From contig JAHLKC010000075.1 in assembly GCA_025449115.1 (NCBI GenBank), forward strand, positions 1-64,000: a stretch of DNA of 64,000 nt. The letters run 5' to 3'. The notes beneath the pieces were generated by a model. It worked only from the letters and a program-made list of their open reading frames with translations. It made no database searches and had not been told where the DNA came from. The stretch comes from Chytridium lagenaria. Lineage: Eukaryota; Chytridiomycota; Chytridiomycetes; Chytridiales; Chytridiaceae. Positions 11,885 to 23,100 of the stretch are shown here, in pieces (within the stretch, counting starts at the first letter, position 1; each line of letters begins with the position of its first letter). A program made the translations under genes and the position numbers.

Positions 11885-14800
11885 TCATCCTTCCCAAAAC
11901 CCTTCTCGCAACCCCAACCAACTCCCCCTCCAACCCTTCAATCCCTCCACTTCCCAAAGCCCAAAAAGGCACCAACTCAACGCCGCAAACTCCACCCCCA
12001 ACTCCACATATCCCCCTTGCACCTCCCCACCAACACTCCTCAACATCCCATCAACCGCTTTCACCGCCTCCACCGCCATCCCCCACTCCCCCTCCCTCCC
12101 CTTCCAAGCCGCAAACAACGCCATCCTAGCAATCTGACGAGAAGGCGATATTACCCCATCTCCCTCTCCACATCAACCATCGCCGTACAGCCTCCTCAAC
12201 CCCCTCTCCACACCCCCACCGCCATAACACCCGCACAAGCATCCCCCCAACATCCACCCCCAACCCCCTTCCAAGCCCTAACACTCCCACGTCTCACACC
12301 AAAAGGAAACGCCAACCCCGCAACAACCCCTCTTACAACCTCAACGTCCTTAAAACGTGTCTCAACCAACTCAACAACCGTCATCCCCTTTCCGCCCTCA
12401 CAATCCCAACTCCATCAAACCCATCCATGAATTCCACAACCCCGGGCTTATCAACAATATTCAACGTCTTGCCGCCTTTCGCTCCTTCACGTGCATCCTC
12501 AACACCACACCTCCAAAGATGCGATGAGAGGGATTTCAGGATACTCGATGCCGTCGGAAACGACGAGACAAAAGGGAGGTAATATGCGATCGTGGAGGTG
12601 GGTGTGAACGCCCATGTGGAGAGAATACGGAACACATGGATACTGTTAATAAATGCGAGCCCGCGTTGAAGCCGAAAGGTGTTTGGAAGCAAGCGCCGCG
12701 CACGTAGAAGTCCCCAGCGCGATAATAAGGATCGCAAGGATCACCTTATCAGAGTTCGGCTACAAAAAAAGTAAATTAGAACAGCAAAGAAAAAAGAAAG
12801 AAAAACTCAATAAACACAGGATTAAAAGAAAAAAAACACCAAACAGTCTGACTCACCACCCCCACGCGCACACGCGACAATCCACCGATCCAACACCTCA
12901 ACCCCGCAACCGCACACTCCCCATTCCATCTCCTCCGTCCCCCCTCACCCAAACCCCCTCCAAGCCCCCCCACCAATACTCACAAACAATAAACGCCACC
13001 GCAGCACCCCCACACCAACCCAAGTCCTCACCCTCCCCATCACCGATGTCTCTTTCAAAGACCCCTTCGGCGCCGCAGTATACCCCAACAACGCCGAAAC
13101 GATTCCTCGGCCTCTTCAGCGGCTGAAAAAGCTCAGCGTCCGTTTGTGGCGTGGAGGATGCGGTGAAACGATGCGGGCGGGGTGCAGGGGATGTGGAGAG
13201 GAAAAGAGAATGCTGGTGATACCGAACCCGACAACATGACCTTGATGAGGACCCTACAAATGAAACAGGTCAATACACGAGAACAAATATTGCAAAGATT
13301 GATAACGGACGAGGCATGCGGAGCAGAGAAGGGAAAGTGGTAAACTCACCAAAAGACGCAAAAACAGACGCTACACCTCCCATAACACTTTCCCACGGCA
13401 CACTCCCACCAACCCTGCTTCCATACCCCCCACCCATAGACCTTCCCATCTCCACCCTCCCCAACAACCCTCCCACCTCCAATCCCACCTCCCATCCACC
13501 CCCCTCAAACGGCATCGGCATATAAACCGTCCCGCCGTCATAAACATCATCGCCATCATCCTCACCCCCCCACCCAGCTTCTGGCTTCTCTTCCACCCAG
13601 GTCCTCCTCATGCTCCTCCATCCCCCTCTTAACACCTCTCTCCGGTGACGACGGCACAGAGGGCGAAGTCCCAGGCGGTGACCTCTCCTGCCATACACCT
13701 CTCCTTCCCGTTCCTCCTCCTCCCAAAATCCAAGAAGCCTTCTACTCCAACCCCCTCCTCAACCCTCACACTCCCCTCTAGCGCGTTCTACCTCAGCCCT
13801 CAAATAAACAATGTACTCTGTAGCCTTCCTCAAAATCGTCGCCTTGTTCAATTTCGTAGCAGCCGGTATCCCATCAATGATATCACTCTGATCATCCCCT
13901 CCCTCCCCATCACTGTCATCGTCCATCGCAGCTCCCTTACCACCACCCCTCCTTCCGTCCTTGATTTTCGCTGAATTAAGCGCGGGAACAACAGCACGGA
14001 GGTCAGAGATGCGTTGGTTAATATTGTTGCGGTAACGAGTTCGATGCGTTGTGGGCAACTTTGCGTTGCTGTTTAACGGCTGGTGCGGGTTTCAATGGAG
14101 CAGGCATCATGCTTGTGTGGGGGAGGGATGTAAGTTGGAATTGCTAGGATGAGTAAAACGGTTTGAAGGGGATGCGTGGATAATGAGGCATCCGTCTGGA
14201 TAGGGGTTTTAAGAGGTAAACGGCCGATTGGAAGTTTTTGCTCGCTTCGAACGCTATTAGAGATTCCATCCAAACCCGAGAGTACGGGAACTTTGGTCGA
14301 AATTCTAAAGACAAAAGCAAGTAAGTCATCAATGTAAACCAAAATTCAACTTTTTCTTACCTCCACCTCCACTCGCAATACTCTGATGCCCTCACAACTC
14401 CCTTCCCCTTTCCCGCCGCCTGATTCTCCATCGCAGCCTTCCGCATCGCAGCAGCAGCAGCAGCAACAGCATTGGCTGCCATCACGGCTTTGCGATTCTT
14501 GGCGGCTGCGATAGCGGGGTCACGTTTCCCAGCTGGCCGACCGCGTTACGTTTAGGCGGGCCGACGCGACGGGTGCTGATGAGGTTGAGCCGGTGGAATC
14601 TGGAGGGGATTGTAGGGAGTGGAGGGTTGGAGAAGGTGTCGTGAAGGGGGGTGGAGAAGGTGTCGGAATTTTGATAGCGGACATGTCTCCTATATCGAGA
14701 GAGAGAGAGAAAAATATGGATGTTCAATAAATTATCGTGATCGTAATGATTAATTAGACAATGATTATAGAAACTCACCAGCGTCTGTGGACACCACTTC

Positions 14801-15926
14801 CGTCGTTCGCTCTTGATTTTTTCCAGTACCTCCTTCTCATCCGCCGAATCCCTCAACGGTCCAAACGACTGTTTCTTCATCCCCAGGTCCTCCCCCATCT
14901 TCACCGAAGCCGCCGGACTCAAACAATCTGCAGGCGAGACCGACCCCTGCGGCAACGTAGCCTGCCTATAGCCTAACGCGCAGCCTGACTATGGCCCAAC
15001 CCAGCGTTCTGCCCATGCGCCAGCCCCGGTTGCTGATACATTGTAGAATCCAACAAATGATCTGCCAACAACGCCGTCATTTCATTCTCTGGTGAAGATG
15101 AGGAGATGGTGTCGAGGTAGCTTATGAACTTGGTGATGTTGTTGATGGGGTGCGTTCTGGTGAGGATTGCGGGAGGGAGGAGGTTGATGATGATGTTGTG
15201 AGGGTCGGGATGGATGAGGATGAGAGGAGGAAGGGATGGCGAAATAATCGGCCATTTCTTCGTCAGTGCTGAAAGAGCTGAAAAGGAAGTCAGACATGGA
15301 TGAGGAAGACGTTGGGAGAGTATCTTGAACGGATGGGGAGACGGACGTGGAAGTGCCGATGCCTTGATGGTGGTTGGAAAGAGTAGGTGAGAGGAGCATG
15401 TCGGTGCTGACAGATGGTTGAAGCATTCCATGATGTGGTTGATGCTGGGACAGTGTGGAGCTAGGATCCATGATGAATGATGTCAGTGCTGTACAGGAGG
15501 AATCTGTTGTGGTCTTGAAGTCATTTGCGATGGTTGAACATTCACTTTGCATCTGTTGATGCATGAGTTGCCAACGAATCATCTCCTGCATGTTCTCAGC
15601 CACCACCGCAGCGGCTTTTGCGGCAGCATCATCTGCTCAATGTCAAAGGGTGGAGGTGCGATGAATCCAGCCCGGTGGCTCTGGTGTGGGTAAGGATGTG
15701 GAGGTGGGGAGGCGATGTAGTCGACGATGACGTAATGTTTGATGGAGCTGTTGGGTGGCTTCTTGGAGGTCCATGGATCCTGAGAGAGGTGGGATGGGAA
15801 TGGGAGGGTTGATGAGGTGGCATTCCGGTTGAAGGCTCTTGAGGCATGTAGGAGGGCGATGGTGTTGACGTGGGTCCCTCCCACTCCCCCTCCTGTTCCT
15901 CCCCCTCCGTTGCTGTAGTGATGCAT
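11885..15926 (-). CDS. SREBP/Sre1-like bHLH transcription factor
   Basis: The diagnostic part is at about 13770-14090: a bHLH with QQRKVAHNAS, then RYRNNINQRISDLRAVVPAL, a long acidic loop, and GIPAATKLNKATILRKATEYI. The Tyr in RYRNNINQR is the hallmark of SREBP-family bHLH domains, where most bHLH proteins have Arg. The N-terminal part (about 14480-15926, MHHYSNGGGG...) is rich in Ser, His, Pro and Gln with an acidic patch (SSFSTDEEMADYF), as expected for an activation domain. Downstream of the bHLH (11885-13700) come hydrophobic segments such as PLSIFAIFVLVY, ILSTWAFTPTSTIAYYLPFV and EFAALSWCLFGLWEVEG, consistent with the membrane-bound C-terminal half of Sre1. In yeasts Sre1 is cleaved under sterol or oxygen shortage; that role here is inferred. 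Frameshifts (for example near 14060) and several introns make exon joins uncertain. Confidence 0.7.
14449..14472. repeat. CAG-type trinucleotide repeat
   Basis: A short run of about seven (CAG/CAA)-like triplets lies inside the SREBP-like gene. On the coding (minus) strand it reads as CTG/TTG triplets, in a part that may be coding or intronic. Short microsatellites of this kind commonly vary in length. Confidence 0.6.
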
Positions 15927-16441
15927 GACAAAAGTGTGATGCTTTTTTTCCTATGTATTAGTAAATTTTCATATCCTTTGAAGGTGAGTTGTTTCAGAAT
16001 GACGGAATTGAAGGGCTACTCTATAATCGGGAGTTTGTATAAATATAGTGAAAAATGGTGTGAGCGTGAATGAATAAGCAACACTTGCGGCGAAGGAATG
16101 TTCATTACTATACTGTCTGCAGTGGAAAGGCAATTCATTGTCAGTGCGAACTAGTCTTCTTAACGCGTTGCAGATTTTCCTACAACGGCATCTCACGCTG
16201 CCGAGCTGTATTTTTAACCTTTTGATCTCTACGTGGTGCTATCCATTCTGTCCACGTGTCACCATTACTTCAGTCTCCTTTCTCATGCTTCCTGTGTTCA
16301 CATTCATCCCTGTTTCCTCCATTTTCCCGTGACACCTCACTTCCTTTTATCTCTTTTTTGTGGATAGCCATAAATGGCACGTCTGGGTGTGTGTCGCGTC
16401 AAAGTTCAATTTTTATTGATTCAACAGAAAACACTCAGTCG

Positions 16442-16561
16442 GCAATTATTACACGTAAAACGCGTTCAAAACTTAAGTGACCGTACCTCAAGTAACAAGA
16501 AAAATCCCTCGCAATTATTATACGTAGAACGCGTTAAAAGTTAAGTGACCGTACCTCAAGT
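16442..16561. repeat. Direct repeat, two ~51-bp copies
   Basis: Copy 1 spans 16442-16493 and copy 2 spans 16511-16561. Both begin GCAATTATTA and end AAGTGACCGTACCTCAAGT, and share a central ACGCGTT core. A 17-base spacer separates them. They differ at a handful of positions. It could be a fragment of a mobile element end or a local duplication. Confidence 0.85.
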
Positions 16562-16904
16562 GATCAAAAATGGAGAAGTCAGCAGAGTAATATTCCGTAT
16601 AGAAGTGGTTCAGCTACATATGGTAATTCTGATTAAACGCAGTCTTGCCCTCTATAAGGATCGCGTCAATTCTTTGTTCTAACTCAAAGTTGCATAATGA
16701 TTTGACAAAGCGATAGAATGTTCTACCACTTTTTACTGAACATCAGTTTTTTAACAATTATTAGGCTGTAGGTAGCAGGTTTACTTTTAACACATAATAT
16801 TCCGATGCATTAGTTTTGATGTTAATGTTTATATGTAGAAGGGAATAAATATTTTAAACCATGTGCATAAATAATAAGTTGATGATGGACTATTCTCCAA
16901 CTCA

Positions 16905-17110
16905 TTTCAAGCAACTTATGTAGCGGCAAAAGCTGCTTCACATTATGGAACCGGGATGTTCTTGGTGCCCTCAACATTATGGAATGTTGCATTATGGTCG
17001 CAATGGGCCATGATTACCCCTTGCATAAGGGCCTTCCCATGCACTGGAAAGACGACAAACCCTTATCGCGTAGAGTGTCGCCCTCACCAGATGATGGGCG
17101 AGAAAGCTTT
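16905..17110 (+). pseudogene. Possible Fanzor/TnpB C-terminal remnant
   Basis: One frame reads CSGKSCFTLWNRDVLGALNI at about 16919-16978 and stays open to about 17108. A Cys-containing loop followed by WNRDVxxxxNI resembles the zinc finger and RuvC-III motif near the end of Fanzor and TnpB nucleases, where the Asp is catalytic. No RuvC-I or RuvC-II region is visible upstream, and the sequence before 16900 has stops in all frames, so this would be a broken relic. The match is short and from memory of the family; a chance resemblance is possible. Confidence 0.35.
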
Positions 17111-17560
17111 CGTGGGCCATGAAAATGGCATACTATATACCTATATGTAGGTAAAATACTCCACATAACCTTTGAATAACAAGTATTTGTCAAATCAAAT
17201 TAAATCAAAGGGAAGGTCAAACCAATAGAAAATTTGCATTCACACCTCACATGATGGATGAAAATTTACACACCATCAGCTGATCTTCAAATCATCCAAT
17301 GAGAATGAGCTTTTCTCTTTATCAACTCTCACAGCCATATTTATTGACGTCACTAATTATGAACTCGTAGGAGACGACAATGCTTTGTTGAAGCCCGTCA
17401 TCTTTCATTGAGTGATAAATGTAAAAAATATAGCCGATGTCGCGGATGTTCACAGATTTTTATACAGATCCACGTTGAAATTTGCTATTGTCGATAGTGT
17501 TATCAACGTTTGTTGTTCTAAAAAATAGTGAACCGCACGCGAATAGGACGGCCAATATTC

Positions 17561-18050
17561 GAGTTTGTAAGAATAATCTGTGATCGCTAATGTGGCCAGA
17601 GGCCGGAACGTTGCTCATCGTATACATTGTGCGTGTGCTACTCGGACATCACCATCCAGCTGGCAAATCCGGGACTACAGGAGAATGATGACTAGCGGGT
17701 GGATAGAAGGTGTGGAAGTTCAGATTGGCCAAAGTGTTGAACAAATACGCGCAATTAGTGCTGTATAAATTCGTATGTATGTACTGTTGTGATATGATCA
17801 TTAAAATGTTTTTTGAATGCGCCCCTACCGTGTCAGGAACGGAGACTTTTCGGTCGAAAGGCATCATTCATCAAAACACATGAGATCCTTTGGTCATGAT
17901 TATTCTGTGTTGGAAACCAGTGAGGTTCCGTTGCCGCCCTTAAAGCCGACGGATTCCTGGGATACCAACCTTGGAGACAAAATAAACAAAGAATCAAGTT
18001 ACACAAGTATCTAAGTTAACTAATTCATAAACTTATTGCACTAATTGACT
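17561..18050 (+). other. Weak coding-like stretch
   Basis: Two short open frames (17580-17768 and 17817-18014) lie in succession. The second encodes a 65-residue polar peptide beginning MRPYRVRNGDFSVERHHSS. I recognise neither and see no clear intron or start context, so they may be chance frames. Confidence 0.2.
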
Positions 18051-18159
18051 TGATTCCACTTTATTCCCTTCAACTCAACCCCTTCAACCGTAATGCCAAA
18101 GTGGCGGTATGCTTCCCTTGAAGCAGCCCGCAGCAACTTTGAAGGGAACAGCGCTGGCG

Positions 18160-18168
18160 TATAAAAAG
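18160..18168 (+). promoter_or_regulatory. TATA box of an unidentified transcript
   Basis: GTATAAAAAGG is followed by a CT/CA-rich leader-like stretch (18175-18240). The same arrangement of TATA box then CA-rich leader precedes the 45-residue secreted peptide gene at 30.9 kb. No convincing coding sequence follows within 500 bases, so this may be a promoter for a short or non-coding RNA, or a chance match. Confidence 0.35.
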
Positions 18169-18499
18169 GAGCACTCGCCTTCCTCTTCACACCTTACCTT
18201 TTTGCACTCACAAACATTTCACTTCACACAAACTCTTTAATAAAATACTCTTTTTTCACACTTTTGGTGTAAACAAATCTCCTTCGTGTTTCCACCACAT
18301 TCTGAAACATTGTATTTCTTTCTCTTTATATAACCTCCTCAAAGTCTTATCCGCAATTTGGAAAGGGGGAATAGTATCCAGAAGATATTGTGATAAGTTC
18401 TCCTTCAAGCTGGTTTTTGTGGGTTGCTCAAAGGGGTGTGTACCGCACTCTTGCATTTCACTTTGCGGCTATCTAGGAATGAATCGCCCCTTCATTTGT

Positions 18500-20180
18500 A
18501 TGAAAGAGCACACTGTTTATTATAACGTGATATAAATAAATTGACAATTTCTATATGTCGGATGACCGTTCAACTGTGTTATTTTCTTACGAGGGAATGA
18601 TTTGAGCTACAGACTTCGAAGTTCGTCTCAACCATATATATACGTGCGATCTTCATCTTCTTCAAAGCTCTGCATGGCTGAGAATAATTGCAAGCTCTTT
18701 GGAACTTGACATGTTGGATGTCACAAAAGGAATTTAATATTTTTTATTACTTATAATAATAATTATTTATTTATTGATCTCTCCTCGCACCACCGATGAT
18801 GCAACCGATTTCATTCGGCTCGTGTCTTCTGTTTTATAAAAGTGAACCAATGAATGAGAATGAGGATTAAAGTTATTGGAGGGACAAAGCAGCTCCTCCC
18901 GAATGGAGTTGCTTGGGTCGAAAGCTGTTGCACTACATAAAGACATATAGGATAACAGCACGTCCCGAATCAGAGTGTTATTTAATAATAATAATAATAA
19001 ATATAAATACAAAAGAAGGGACGATGAAGGGAGGAGAGCACCGGAAATGTATACCTTGGCTATATTCAATTTTATTTTGCAAAGCACTTTGTCTCCTCTC
19101 TCTTTCCTCTCTTTCTCTCTCTCTTGCTCCTCTCCATATCAATAAATGCTAAATACTCATTAATATTAATTATATTAATATAAAATAATTAAAGTAAAAA
19201 AAATAAAGACATGGAGGGGGAAAAAATAAAAATTAAAAAAGACTATTCCTGCTATGCACAATTAATAGTTAATAAATAGTATTAAAAGTAACAAAACTAA
19301 CCCCCGTTCTAGTACCTATCATTACGATACTCCCTCCAAACCTTACAATACCCTTCCACCCCACCCCGCAGTTAAACTGCAGCCATGCGGTTCATCGCTG
19401 CGGGATCATCGTCACAGGCATGCATATCGCCATCCCCTCGTCAGCGTACAGCCGTCGTTCTTTTAGCTCTGGGTTGGCTCCTGACCTCCCCATCTCCTCC
19501 GTTTGGTCATTGCTCACCTCTATCCTCACCTCTACCATCTCCGTCACCTCCGCCATCACTATCGTTTACTATACCATCACCATCACAGCCACCTCACCTG
19601 CTATCACCTCGCCAGCGTCATCCCATTCAACCACAATTCCATCCCCCCGTCCTCAGCCCATTCGTAATATCTCTCCGTCTCTTCGGATCACATGCTCTAT
19701 TCTCCTCATCGTCATCCGTTACAAACATCACCGCGGCATCGCGTGGGGCATCCCAGTCTCCTCTGCATGGGTCGTCGTCCCAATTCTCACTGTTTATCGT
19801 CTTTTTCCGGATGCTCAAGGTTACCAATCCAGGATGCATTCCGGAACATCCTTCCAAGGGCCTCAACGCGTGAGCGAGTGCGCAACATGGCAACCGGAAC
19901 AGCTAGAGAGGGCTGCGTGACCGGCTAAAGGATTTGGTTGTTCATCATGAGGATTGGCCGTGAAATTGCGTGATGGTGAACTTTTGCATGGGATTCGAGC
20001 TCGGAGTGTTCTTCAAAGCAGTAAGTGTCCCGTGGCTCCCATTTTATCTTCAAAGCCTCACCCATTGCTCTCCCACTCTACGGATGACGTGGTGCTATGA
20101 TTTGCTAATTAATCAATCTCAATTGTCAAAGCCCTTTCCTGTCTGTACCTTCATCAACCACCTCAACAACAGTCATCGTC
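18500..20180. other. Intergenic region with ambiguous coding-like GC-rich block
   Basis: 18500-19370 is AT-rich, including an (AAT)n run near 18983-19000, and has no supported gene. From about 19380 to 19930 the sequence becomes C-rich and open on both strands. The minus strand reads a polar peptide with WDDDPCRGDWDAPRDAA, while the plus strand is Ser/Pro/Thr-rich. I cannot decide whether this is a 5' exon of the histidine kinase, a separate minus-strand gene, or non-coding. Confidence 0.35.
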
Positions 20181-20189
20181 TCAAATACA

Positions 20190-23100
20190 ATGGCGTATGA
20201 CTCGATGGGTCAACACTGTCTGCATCGTTTGAACAGCCACCACCTCCTCTGTTATTCTGGAGACCGGAGAGACTGGTTAGTTCTGAACCTGTTGAATCTT
20301 CGACACAAAAGAAATAACTATTGCTTTATTTCATTATATCCTCAACAGCTCTCAAACTAATACATCATGGCATGCTTTTGCAGATCGGTCGACGATGGCT
20401 ATGGGATCGGCTATGTTACGTCGAGGCAGCCTTTGATGTGGCTATTGCTCTGGCTTATTTTTCAATTCCTATCGGTGATTTTTTGATTGTTGCCCTCTCT
20501 TGTCATTTTCGTTTCGAGGCTTGTATGTTTTGGCTCACTAGTTCTATATCTGTTATCTAACTTCTTTTATAGAGCTCATCGTTTTTTGAGGAAAGCCCCA
20601 TCATTGTAAGTTTGTGAAAAGCTATATTCAACGGCCTTGCTACTTTTGATGATGCTAACAGGCATCGAACGATGAATCCCTTAGTCCATACGCTGGAATG
20701 ACGATTTTGTTTTGTTTTTCATTTCGTCATGCGTCTTTCTCATCTGGTTGCCGCTTGGATGCACTGGCTCGACACAAGGCTTTGCTTGGTACTCTTGCTT
20801 CCTGTGTTAAAATTTAGGTCTCATTGTACTTTTTTGTATCTTTTTTTTACTTGTAGTCGTCATTAAGGGTGTGACCGCGGTGGTGAGCTGCTTTACGGGT
20901 GCAGTGCTTACTTTGCGATTCCGACGGTCTCAAGATCCAATGTTGTATTACATATTGCTTGTTGGTTTAACCTGTTGTTTGTGGCTATTAGGCATGTTAA
21001 GGCTATGGAGCTTGAGATCACGGAGCGCATGGTGAGGGAACGGCGGTTGAGAAACGAGAATGCCTATGTAAGCCTTTTTTTAAAAGAAATATCTTTTTCT
21101 TTCCGCTTTAAATCGTTGTCGTCATAAGCCGATATTATTATTCCATCTCGACCATTTCTAATTTCAATGTAGATGAACACATTTCGTGAAATTGTCCACA
21201 ATACGCGGAGTACTCTGGATCGAAATGTTATATTGAATACTGCCGTAAAGGATATTTGTATGAAGTTGAAGGGCGACAGGCTAGTATTATATCGTTTAAT
21301 TAAACCCACTTGTTTTGACCTTCTAATATTCTATTACAGATGCTTTGTTCTCGTTCCCGCAAACGAAACAAATCGCTTCCGCTGTGTTTCTCAATTCCAC
21401 TCCCGGATCCCACAACCCCACCATCACCTTCTCCCCGTACGTTGATCCTCCAACCCAAACGTGCCAATGCTCTCCTCCGTCTTATTGCAATTCATCTGAT
21501 TGCCTATCCTCCTTAGCAGCGCCGGAACCAATTTCTGATCGATACCCTTCGACACATTCGTGCGCATCCTGCCCTATGTCAACCCACGATGGCGGTACAC
21601 TCCCGGAAATAGAGGATACTGTGCTTTTGTGTTGCGCGAAACAATCGTTCGCGACAGTCCGCTCATCCGGCTTGCGCGTTACCACCTTCACAGAGGTGGT
21701 GGCTTCCTCGACCCCGAACATTGAGATTTCGATCACACCACGTCAAGCGACCGCTTTAGCCGTATCGTTTTCGGTGACCTGGGAGTCTGCTGTTGACAGC
21801 GAATCGCGAAACTTTTTACCCCTTTCAATGCAGCGTCACGGCGAACACGAGTGACGAGACTGTGGAACGGGCTTTAATTCTCGCGAGGATTGATTTGGGA
21901 GAGGGGGGTGGGGGATGGTTGCTCTTGTTGTGCCTGTGAGTGATATAGAAGGAGGTGTTGGGGATGTTGAGCGGACAATATTACCAGAGGTTGGGGAGTG
22001 AGGAGGTTTGGAAACAGTGTTGTTGAAGGTACTTCTCGGCTTATCCGCACAATGGGTGGATATTTTGTCTCTAGAACGCATGACGACGAAACCACAGACG
22101 GTTCCAGCAGTGAGCGGTTACTACGACAACGCAACGAGGAACCCTACGATGATGGGCGTCGACCCCATATTGTGATTGATAACGTTTCGTCATCGCGGAC
22201 TGTCCCTGTGCCGCATCGACGACGACGGGAACGATCTTATCAGACGCCCGGGGTGAAGGTTTTGGCGAGTTTGTTGGGGGATGTGGCGGAACAGGTTGGG
22301 ATTGCGTTGCAGCAGGCGAATTTGATGAGACAGGTGAGGGTGAAGATGGGGCAGTTGGCGGAACAGAATGAGGCGTTGACAAAGGCGAGGAGGGAGGTGA
22401 AGGTTGCCCAGGCGCAGAAGGATTTTACGGCGGTGATGAGTCATGAGATACGGTAATTGGTTGCTTTTTCTTATTTTTTTTTTGTTTCGTGACTTGAGTT
22501 TGGAGGATAAGAGCGCTTAATTATATTTTTTTTTGTTTCGTTTAGTACTCCCCTTTTTGCAATTTCGTCGCTTTCAGCCATGATTTTGGAGACGGTGGAG
22601 AACCTCCCGCCTACTTCTGAACAGCATGTCAATATGGAGGAAGTGGTGGAGATGATGCGAATCGTGAAACGATCTGGGGATATGTTGGTATCGATTGTGG
22701 TGAGTTATAAATTCTTCTTCCGTACATATTTCCACACACATTTTTTCAGATTATTAACTTGTTTTTTTTTGTTTTTTTTGTAGAATAATGTATTGAATTT
22801 CGCGAAATATGAGGAAGAGTCGTGAGTTTTTTTTGTCTTTTTTTTTTTTCTTCTTTTTTTTCGACGACCAACATGGTTTCGTTTAGGTTTATTCCGGATC
22901 GGAACCCGTTCATTCTTTATGAAGCCGTCGAAACCGCCGCGGAAATCGTATCCATTCAAGACTCTGAAAACAAATTTCCCCTTATTATGACCTTTGTCTC
23001 ACCCGCAGTACCCACCATCGTCGTCGGAGATGTCGTAAGTATTTCTTTATTCTTTATCCAATTTCGCAACTTTTTCTAATCACATATCTTTTTTCACCGT

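Larger units (their letters stand above)
15960..17560. other. Gene-poor region
   Basis: No convincing gene is visible upstream of the SREBP-like gene apart from a short coding remnant at 16905-17110 and a direct repeat at 16442-16561. Base composition is AT-rich with scattered short open frames. The part next to 15926 must hold the promoter and leader of the minus-strand regulator, but no TATA box stands out. Confidence 0.5.

Noticed and set aside
19385..19920. Two overlapping plus-strand Ser/Pro/Thr-rich frames as an N-terminal exon of the histidine kinase
   Set aside because: Composition is low-complexity on both strands, no conserved motif appears, and no splice link to the ethylene-binding exons could be shown.
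22705..22959. Lys-rich minus-strand frame
   Set aside because: It arises from poly-T introns of the histidine kinase read in antisense.
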